This document shows positions 58,426 to 64,000 of a stretch of 64,000 nt of DNA, piece by piece. The notes beneath the pieces were generated by a model. That model was not told the origin of the DNA. It made no database searches and saw nothing but the letters and a program-made list of their open reading frames with translations. Each line of letters starts with the position of its first letter. Positions within the stretch are counted from its first letter, which is position 1. Source of the DNA: Sinorhizobium alkalisoli (GTDB taxonomy: Bacteria > Pseudomonadota > Alphaproteobacteria > Rhizobiales > Rhizobiaceae); NCBI RefSeq assembly GCF_008932245.1, contig NZ_CP034909.1:3626235-3690234 (forward strand), read 5' to 3'. The translations under genes and the position numbers were made by a program.

Positions 58426-60000
58426 TCAAACGAGCCGCCAGGCGATATAGACGAGCGCCGCCGCGATCACCCAGAGCGCGATGCGGCCCGAGCGTGCGTG
58501 GCGCGCTTCCGCCTTGCCGATCGCCTCGGCGGTCGCCGCATCGAACCGCAGGCCTTTCTCGCTCATCGCCATGATGTCCTTCGAAAAGCGCTCCGTGCGG
58601 GCCGCGATTTCGGGAACGGCTTCGGCGACGCGAAGGGCTGCGTGCAGGCCGTCGCGCAGGTCGGTGACGATGCGCTTCGGGCCGAGATTGTCGCGGATCC
58701 AGCTGCCGACGACCGGCTCCGATGCCCGCCACATGTTGAAGCGCGGGTTGAGCGTGCGGGCGACGCCTTCGACGACGACCATCGTCTTCTGCAGCATGAC
58801 GAGCTCCGGGCGCGTCTGCATGTCGAAGAGCTCGGTCACCTCGAAAAGCAGGGTCAGGAGCTTTGCCATCGAGATCGTTTCGGCCGGCTGCCCGTGGATC
58901 GGCTCGCCGATGGCGCGGATCGCCTGGGCAAAGCTTGCGGCGTCGTGATGCGACGGCACATAGCCGGCCTCGAAATGGACATCGGCAACGCGCTGGTAAT
59001 CGCGCATGATGAAGCCGTAGAGGATCTCGGCGAGGAAGCGGCGCTCCTTCTTGCCGAGCCGGCCGACAATGCCCATGTCCACGGCGACGATATGGCCCGC
59101 CTCGTCGACGAAGAGGTTGCCCTGATGCATGTCGGCATGAAAGAAGCCATCGCGTAAGGTATGCCGCAGGAAGGACTGGATCAGCGTCTCGGCGAGGCTG
59201 TTGAGATCATAGCCGGCGGACCTCAGGCCCTCGATATCCGACATCTTGATGCCATCGATCCATTCCATGGTGACAACGTCGCGCCCGGTCCGCTCCCAAT
59301 CGACCTTGGGCACGCGGAAGCCGGAATCTTCTTTCGTGTTCTCGGCGAGCTCGGAAATTGCCGCAGCCTCCAGCCGCAAGTCCATCTCGACCTTGGTCGT
59401 CTGCTCGAGCGTCCGCGTCACCTCGACCGGCTTCAGCCGGCGGGTATAGGGCAGGAACCGCTCCTGCATGCGCGAGACCAGATACATAGCCTCAATATCG
59501 GCGGCAAAGCGCTGGCGGATGCCGGGCCGGATCACCTTGACGGCGACCTTCTCGCGTCGGCCTTCACGCAGGATGACGGCCGGATGGACCTGGGCGATCG
59601 ACGCGGCCGCCATGGGCTCGTGAAATTCCGCGAAGAGTGTGTCGACGCTGCGGCCGAGCGAACCTTCGATCGCTGCCTTGGCCGCACTCGGTGGGAAAGT
59701 TGCCATCTGGTCCTGCAGTTGCGAGAGGTCGGCGGCGAGTTCCGCGCCGACCACGTCAGGACGCGTCGCCAGGAACTGGCCGATCTTCACATAGGAGGGC
59801 CCGAGCCGCTCGACGGCGCGGGCAAGCCGGCCGCTGCGCTCTTCGAACCGTGCCTTGCGGCGGGCGAGCAGGCCGGCGACCTTCTTTGCGAAGCGCGCGG
59901 AGGGAGGCAGGTGCTCAGAGGGGATCGCTGCAAATACGCCTTCGCGCGTGAGCACCCAGCCGATCCGCACGAGACGGAAATATGCTCCAGGCGTGCTCAT
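58426..60000 (-). CDS. ubiB: UbiB-family protein of ubiquinone synthesis
   Basis: 524 residues, ABC1/ADCK-type atypical kinase needed for ubiquinone synthesis. Characteristic blocks: GPSYVKIGQFLATRPDVVGAEL split, SIAQVHPAVI (A-rich loop variant), HADMHQGNLFVDEAGHIVAVDMGIVG (catalytic HxDxxxxN) and a C-terminal membrane stretch (IALWVIAAALVYIAWRLV). ATG 60000 begins the homology; the frame extends further upstream. 4 bp after ubiE, so they form an operon. Confidence 0.93.
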   Translation of the reverse strand: MSTPGAYFRLVRIGWVLTREGVFAAIPSEHLPPSARFAKKVAGLLARRKARFEERSGRLARAVERLGPSYVKIGQFLATRPDVVGAELAADLSQLQDQMATFPPSAAKAAIEGSLGRSVDTLFAEFHEPMAAASIAQVHPAVILREGRREKVAVKVIRPGIRQRFAADIEAMYLVSRMQERFLPYTRRLKPVEVTRTLEQTTKVEMDLRLEAAAISELAENTKEDSGFRVPKVDWERTGRDVVTMEWIDGIKMSDIEGLRSAGYDLNSLAETLIQSFLRHTLRDGFFHADMHQGNLFVDEAGHIVAVDMGIVGRLGKKERRFLAEILYGFIMRDYQRVADVHFEAGYVPSHHDAASFAQAIRAIGEPIHGQPAETISMAKLLTLLFEVTELFDMQTRPELVMLQKTMVVVEGVARTLNPRFNMWRASEPVVGSWIRDNLGPKRIVTDLRDGLHAALRVAEAVPEIAARTERFSKDIMAMSEKGLRFDAATAEAIGKAEARHARSGRIALWVIAAALVYIAWRLV

Positions 60001-60004
60001 GCGT

Positions 60005-60781
60005 TCAGATTTTCCAGCCCGAATGCAGCGCTGCAATGCCGCCGGTGTAATTGGTGAAGGAGACGCGGGCGAAGCCCGCCTCGTGGATCATCGCCGCGAA
60101 ATCGCGCTGGTTCGGGAATTTGCGGATCGACTCGACCAGATACTGATAGGGCGCGTGGTCGCCGGTGATGAGCTTGCCGAATCTGGGGATCGCATGGAAC
60201 GACCAGGCATCGTAGAAGCTGTCGAGCAAAGGCATCTCCACCTCGGAGAATTCCAGCACCAGCAGCCGCCCGCCGCGCTTCAGTACCCGATAGGCCTCTC
60301 TTAGCGCCACCTCGATGCGCGGGACGTTGCGGATGCCGAAGGCGATCGTGTAGGCATCGAAGGAATTGGCGGCGAAGGGCAGGTCCTCGGCATTGGCTTC
60401 GACGAATTCGAGACTGGCGTCGAGCCCCTTCTTTCGCGCGCGCTCGGCGCCGACCGCAAGCATCGAGCCATTGATGTCGAGTACGGTCGCATGCGCCTTT
60501 CGGCCGGAAGCCTCGACGATGCGGAAAGCGATGTCTCCGGTGCCGCCGGCGACGTCGAGCACCCGGTAGCCTTCTCGGCGTGGCGGGTTGAGGGCAGCGA
60601 TCATCGCATCCTTCCAGACCCGATGCAGGCCCGCCGACATCACGTCGTTCATGATGTCGTAGCGTTTCGCGACCTTGTGGAAGACATCGTTGACGAGCGG
60701 CTGCTTTTCGTCCGCGCCGACTTCGCGAAAACCGAAGGAGGTCTCCATTCCGCCATTCGCCGATACGCGCTCATCCGTCAT
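60005..60781 (-). CDS. ubiE: Demethylmenaquinone/2-methoxy-6-polyprenyl-benzoquinol C-methyltransferase
   Basis: 258-residue SAM-dependent C-methyltransferase of ubiquinone (and menaquinone) synthesis. Family blocks: [35 protein letters not shown] (motif I), [20 protein letters not shown] and [18 protein letters not shown] 60781 ([10 protein letters not shown]) is used; the upstream frame is intergenic. Divergent from mutM, and followed 4 bp later by ubiB. The pairing matches the usual rhizobial mutM-ubiE-ubiB order. Confidence 0.95.
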   Translation of the reverse strand: MTDERVSANGGMETSFGFREVGADEKQPLVNDVFHKVAKRYDIMNDVMSAGLHRVWKDAMIAALNPPRREGYRVLDVAGGTGDIAFRIVEASGRKAHATVLDINGSMLAVGAERARKKGLDASLEFVEANAEDLPFAANSFDAYTIAFGIRNVPRIEVALREAYRVLKRGGRLLVLEFSEVEMPLLDSFYDAWSFHAIPRFGKLITGDHAPYQYLVESIRKFPNQRDFAAMIHEAGFARVSFTNYTGGIAALHSGWKI

Positions 60782-60951
60782 CCGAATACTCCACTTCATA
60801 CAAACGCGCCGGCACCATAGCGAAAACACCCGATCCGCGCTATCTCAGCGACGAGGTTCCGGCTGCGGCATAGCGCACCTATAGGTCATTGCTCCGGCGA
60901 TGGGAATGCATGTATCCGGACGGAATGAACAGAGGATAAAGGAAGACGGCG

Positions 60952-61842
60952 GTGCCCGAATTGCCCGAGGTGGAAACGGTCAAGCGCGGATTGGCGCCGA
61001 CCATGGAGGGGGCGCTGCTGCTGCGCGCCGAATTGCGCCGGCCGGACCTGCGCTTTCCTTTTCCTGAAAACTTCTCTGCCACCGTTTCCGGCCGCCGTAT
61101 TGTTTCGCTGTCCCGGCGCGCCAAATATCTGACGATCGATCTGGAGGGAGGCGACGTGATCATTGCGCATCTTGGCATGTCCGGCTCTTTCCGAATCGAG
61201 AGCGGCGCGTCGCCCGCGACCCCCGACGCCTTCCACCACCCGCGTGGAAAGGACGAGAAACACGACCACGTCATCTTCCACCTCGATGCCGGGGTCGGGC
61301 CGGCGCGCGTCATCTATAACGATCCGCGCCGCTTCGGCTTCATGGATCTGGCAAGGCGCGATACGCTCGCTGATCACGCCTTCTTCCGCGACCTCGGCGA
61401 GGAGCCGACGGGGAATGCGCTCGACGCCGCCTATCTGGCGAGCCGCCTTGCGGGCAGGGCGCAGCCGCTGAAAGCGGCGCTTCTCGACCAGAGGACCGTT
61501 GCGGGTCTGGGCAACATTTATGTCTGCGAGGCCCTGTGGCGAGCCGGGCTTGCGCCCACTCGGCCGGCGGGCACGCTGGTCGACAGCCGCGGCCGGGCGA
61601 AAGCGGGCCTTTCCGGCCTGGTGGAGGCGATCCGCGCGGTGATTGCCGACGCGATTGCCGCCGGCGGGTCCTCGCTCAAGGACCATATCCAGGCGGATGG
61701 CAGCCTCGGCTATTTCCAGCATGCCTTCTCCGTCTACGACCGGGAGGGCGAGGCTTGCCGGACGCCCGGCTGTGGCGGTACGGTCGCCCGCATCACGCAG
61801 GCGGGGCGCTCGACCTTCCATTGCCCGCGCTGTCAGAAATAG
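60952..61842 (+). CDS. mutM: Formamidopyrimidine-DNA glycosylase
   Basis: 296 residues. Removes oxidised purines such as 8-oxoguanine from DNA and cuts the strand (AP lyase). The catalytic N-terminal Pro2-Glu3 is exposed from GTG 60952: [13 protein letters not shown]. Conserved Lys in RAKYLTIDL, the helix-two-turn-helix [11 protein letters not shown], and the zinc finger [21 protein letters not shown] at the C-terminus. Start assigned to GTG because Pro must follow it. Confidence 0.95.
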   Translation: MPELPEVETVKRGLAPTMEGALLLRAELRRPDLRFPFPENFSATVSGRRIVSLSRRAKYLTIDLEGGDVIIAHLGMSGSFRIESGASPATPDAFHHPRGKDEKHDHVIFHLDAGVGPARVIYNDPRRFGFMDLARRDTLADHAFFRDLGEEPTGNALDAAYLASRLAGRAQPLKAALLDQRTVAGLGNIYVCEALWRAGLAPTRPAGTLVDSRGRAKAGLSGLVEAIRAVIADAIAAGGSSLKDHIQADGSLGYFQHAFSVYDREGEACRTPGCGGTVARITQAGRSTFHCPRCQK

Positions 61843-61874
61843 CCTTGGAACGCCGATTCTAGGAGGAGACGACA

Positions 61875-62648
61875 ATGAGCTACGAGACCCTGCTGGTTGA
61901 GATGCACGGGCGTGTGGGCCTGATCACCCTCAACCGTCCGCAGGCATTGAATGCGCTGAATGCGACCGTCATGCGCGAGCTCGACGCGGCCCTGAAGACC
62001 TTCGATGCCGACAGGAATATCGGAGCGATCGTCATTGCCGGATCGGAAAAGGCCTTCGCCGCCGGTGCCGACATCAAGGAAATGCAGTCGCTCGATTTCG
62101 TCGACAGCTATCTCGGCGATTTCCTCGGCGGCTGGGAGCATGTTGCGGACGCCCGCAAGCCGATGGTCGCGGCGGTCTCCGGCTATGCGCTCGGCGGCGG
62201 TTGCGAACTCGCGATGATGTGCGACTTCATCATTGCTTCCGAAACCGCCAAGTTCGGCCAGCCGGAAATCACCCTCGGCGTCATCCCGGGCATGGGCGGG
62301 TCGCAGCGCCTGACGCGCGCCGTCGGCAAGGCGAAGGCGATGGACCTGATTCTCACGGGCCGGATGATGGATGCGGCCGAAGCCGAGCGGGCAGGGCTGG
62401 TTGCCCGCGTCGTCGCGCCGGAGAGGCTCGTGGAAGAGGCGCTCGCCGCCGCCGAGAAGATCGCCTCCTTCTCGCTTCCCGCGGTAATGATGGCGAAAGA
62501 GGCGGTCAACCGCTCGCTCGAAGTGACGCTCGCCGAAGGCTTGCGCTTCGAGCGGCGGCTCTTCCAGTCGCTGTTCGCGACCGAGGACCAGAAGGAGGGG
62601 ATGGCCGCCTTCGTCGGCAAGCGCAAGGCGGAGTTCAAACACCGCTAG
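61875..62648 (+). CDS. Enoyl-CoA hydratase
   Basis: 257-residue crotonase-fold enzyme that adds water to trans-2-enoyl-CoA in fatty-acid oxidation. The oxyanion hole and catalytic residues are visible: [16 protein letters not shown], then [20 protein letters not shown], and [20 protein letters not shown] with the second catalytic Glu (PEITLG). AGGAGGAGA precedes the ATG. The gene lies between mutM and rpsT, as in related rhizobial chromosomes. Substrate chain length unknown. Confidence 0.92.
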   Translation: MSYETLLVEMHGRVGLITLNRPQALNALNATVMRELDAALKTFDADRNIGAIVIAGSEKAFAAGADIKEMQSLDFVDSYLGDFLGGWEHVADARKPMVAAVSGYALGGGCELAMMCDFIIASETAKFGQPEITLGVIPGMGGSQRLTRAVGKAKAMDLILTGRMMDAAEAERAGLVARVVAPERLVEEALAAAEKIASFSLPAVMMAKEAVNRSLEVTLAEGLRFERRLFQSLFATEDQKEGMAAFVGKRKAEFKHR

Positions 62649-62670
62649 GGACGTTTTCTCAAATTGCGCG

Positions 62671-62699
62671 TTGACGCGGGACTGGTTTCCCTTTATACG
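62671..62699 (+). promoter_or_regulatory. Sigma-70-type promoter of rpsT
   Basis: TTGACG (62671-62676), 17-bp spacer, TATACG (62694-62699). The transcript would start about 62706 and carry a leader of roughly 120 nt before the rpsT ATG. Confidence 0.75.
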
Positions 62700-62826
62700 C
62701 CGCCCACAGTCTGGAACGCCTCACGCGGGCTTTCCGAGAATGCTCCCGAATTGCTTGGATGACAGGTCGCAGTGACCCGGCACGGCGAAGGCGGAGTTCA
62801 TGTCAGGTTTTCGAAGAGAGGCATCA

Positions 62827-63093
62827 ATGGCCAATACAACTTCGGCGAAAAAGGCGACCCGCAAGATCGCACGCCGTACCGCAGTGAACAAGGCCCGTCG
62901 TTCGCGCGTCCGTAGCTTCGTCCGCAAGGTTGAAGAGGCGATCGCTTCCGGAGATCAGGCCGCCGCCGCCGCCGCCCTCAAGGCGGCTCAGCCGGAACTG
63001 ATGCGTGCTGCCACCAAGGGCGTGCTGCATGCCAACACGGCATCGCGCAAAGTCTCCCGTCTGGCGCAGCGGGTGAAGGGTCTTTCGGCCTAA
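62827..63093 (+). CDS. rpsT: 30S ribosomal protein S20
   Basis: 88 residues, very basic and helical: [20 protein letters not shown] at the start and [20 protein letters not shown] at the end are family-typical. Binds 16S rRNA in the small subunit. The reading frame continues 27 bp upstream to another ATG, but MANT is the standard start. Promoter at 62671-62699 and terminator at 63123-63149. Confidence 0.97.
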   Translation: MANTTSAKKATRKIARRTAVNKARRSRVRSFVRKVEEAIASGDQAAAAAALKAAQPELMRAATKGVLHANTASRKVSRLAQRVKGLSA

Positions 63094-63122
63094 CCCGGCT
63101 AAATAAAAATCTGTTTACAAAC

Positions 63123-63149
63123 AGCCTGGCGTCTTGCGCCGGGCTTTTT
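63123..63149 (+). terminator. Rho-independent terminator of rpsT
   Basis: AGCCTGGCG (63123-63131) pairs with CGCCGGGCT (63137-63145) with one wobble, followed by TTTTC. Confidence 0.8.
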
Positions 63150-63150
63150 C

Positions 63151-63705
63151 GATTCGTATTTCGGCCATAGTCATGGTTAATTTGTCCACTAATGCTTGTG
63201 TCATTGGTGTGACAGAAATTATTAAGTGATTACAGCGGTTTGCGCGAGCTTGTCGGACTCGGGGCATCGGTTTTGGTGCACGTATCGGCTGCAAAATGAG
63301 TCAAGCGATTTTTTATTTTTTTCTTTTTCGCCAGCTAAGCAAGAAGGGCGAAAATCAAAACCCTTGATTCAAAAGCGATTCTTTTGAGACTCGGGACGCG
63401 CATGCAAAACCCAGCATGAGAGTCAACCGGCCGCGCTTAAAGAGCGGTAAAAAACCCGATTGATCTTGCCCGCCGATCCTGCCTAAATGGCTTCCACAGG
63501 GGACACGGACCACATCTGTTTAGAAGGTCTTCGAAGTCATTTCCTAGAAATGGCTTACGGGCTTTCTGTTCCCTGCGGCGGGGCATATCCACGTCGCTCA
63601 ATCAAAAAAGCCGAGGTAGAGAAGCCGAGCGAGTCTTCGCGTCGGAACGAGAATTCTTCGCCTTATGATTGCAGCGCGGGTGTGGCCTCGGATTTGTTTT
63701 GAGTC
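63151..63705. promoter_or_regulatory. Putative dnaA leader with clustered GANTC sites
   Basis: AT-rich region between rpsT and the window end, with nine GANTC sites at 63151, 63256, 63298, 63366, 63377, 63388, 63420, 63631 and 63701. The three at 63366, 63377 and 63388 are exactly 11 bp apart. A T-rich run lies at 63309-63329 and a possible DnaA-box-like ATATCCACG at about 63586. In Rhizobiales, rpsT is usually followed by dnaA; no coding region of DnaA is seen inside the window, so the start should lie just beyond or in the last bases. Confidence 0.5.
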
Positions 63706-63925
63706 GAGGCGTTGGAGGAAGAAGATCAGGTTGCCCGCACATGCGAGGGTGTGGAGCAACTGCGATGAGGAAAGTCTGCCCTTCGGTCAGAATGCTGCCG
63801 CAGGGTAGCCAAGTGCAAAGCGCAGGGGACATCCGCTCGGCACGATGAGCGGGTGAGCGCGACGCGCACCGCGACGGGATTATGAGGAGCCCGGATCGGT
63901 GTCATGGGCGTCCGTTCGACGCGGC

Positions 63926-64000
63926 ATGGCCTTCGAGGAGGCGGCCGCGGCCGGCGGGCATAAGAAGATGAGGCCGGCAGCGATGACGGCATCGGAGAAT
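63926..64000 (+). CDS. Possible 5' end of dnaA, cut by the window edge
   Basis: An open frame from ATG 63926 (or GTG 63899, ATG 63968 or 63983) continues to the edge. It encodes MAFEEAAAAGGHKKMRPAAM and further residues, with no recognisable DnaA domain. The call rests only on the rpsT-dnaA order and on the frame being open to the end. No good Shine-Dalgarno is seen. If dnaA is here, the homologous part starts later. Confidence 0.25.
   Translation, partial: MAFEEAAAAGGHKKMRPAAMTASEN

Noticed and set aside
63487..63702. 71-codon open frame between rpsT and the window end
   Set aside because: No Shine-Dalgarno, no recognised domain, and it covers the GANTC-rich region. Kept as leader sequence, not called as a gene.
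63760..63850. GAGGAAAGTC, as in the conserved core of RNase P RNA
   Set aside because: The surrounding sequence does not continue as CCGGGC, and the matching ACAGAAA-type strand is not seen downstream within the window.

Overview
The window looks like a stretch of chromosome from a Sinorhizobium/Ensifer-type alphaproteobacterium (Rhizobiales). The reasons are the high GC content, the rhizobial PmtA-type phosphatidylethanolamine methyltransferase, the gene order oxidoreductase - iolR - iolC(J) - iolD - iolE - iolB, the ubiE-ubiB-coaBC and mutM-enoyl-CoA hydratase-rpsT neighbourhood normally found beside dnaA in rhizobia, and many copies of the palindromic RIME-type intergenic repeats of this group. 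The species cannot be fixed from the sequence alone. Almost all of the window is core or conserved chromosome. I see no prophage, CRISPR array, tRNA, rRNA or intact insertion sequence.

Layout. 1-4.9 kb (minus strand): a glycerol-3-phosphate-type ABC importer ugpBAEC, with a partial endonuclease/exonuclease/phosphatase-family gene at its end and a likely Pho box upstream. 5-7.6 kb: yraN and rsmI (minus), divergent from dnaN. 7.7-11.9 kb: pmtA with a tiny coupled upstream ORF, a degenerate histidine phosphatase, pyrF, a DUF1330 protein, an NDUFA9-like protein and a small secreted peptide. 12-18 kb: uppP, a GST, queG, an SDR protein, an RlpA-like protein and an RsmB-type methyltransferase. 18.2-24.6 kb: an iron-uptake-type cluster (imelysin, di-heme oxidoreductase, imelysin, DUF1513) interrupted by a corA. 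24.7-33.8 kb: housekeeping and metabolic genes (mtnN-like, guaA, two aldo-keto reductases, LysR, Gfo/Idh). 33.9-38.9 kb: xseA and an M29 aminopeptidase, among three decayed remnants (a truncated membrane protein, a MarR tail and an IS110 head). 38.9-45 kb: dut, prfC, an EamA exporter, regulators and a GFA protein. 45-53.5 kb: the myo-inositol catabolic locus. 53.8-63.1 kb: a class-II glutamine amidotransferase, coaBC, a PEBP-family protein, AraC, GNAT, ubiB, ubiE, mutM, an enoyl-CoA hydratase and rpsT. 63.1-64 kb: a long leader region, most likely that of dnaA, with clustered GANTC sites.

How the genes work together. ugpBAEC is probably switched on by phosphate starvation. IolE, IolD, IolB and the fused IolC-J carry inositol from 2-keto-myo-inositol to the cleaved C6 acid phosphate under the repressor IolR. 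Two GGAA-N6-TTC operators, one before iolC and one before the oxidoreductase gene, tie the locus into one regulon. The imelysin/di-heme cluster is probably a periplasmic iron system. dnaN, xseA, mutM, dut and the dnaA leader add replication and repair functions.

The most unusual signals are a palindromic intergenic repeat carried in frame inside the di-heme oxidoreductase gene, a 26-codon ORF translationally coupled to pmtA, three GANTC sites spaced exactly 11 bp apart in the putative dnaA leader, and decayed gene remnants around xseA. I did not find a clearly new multi-gene system.
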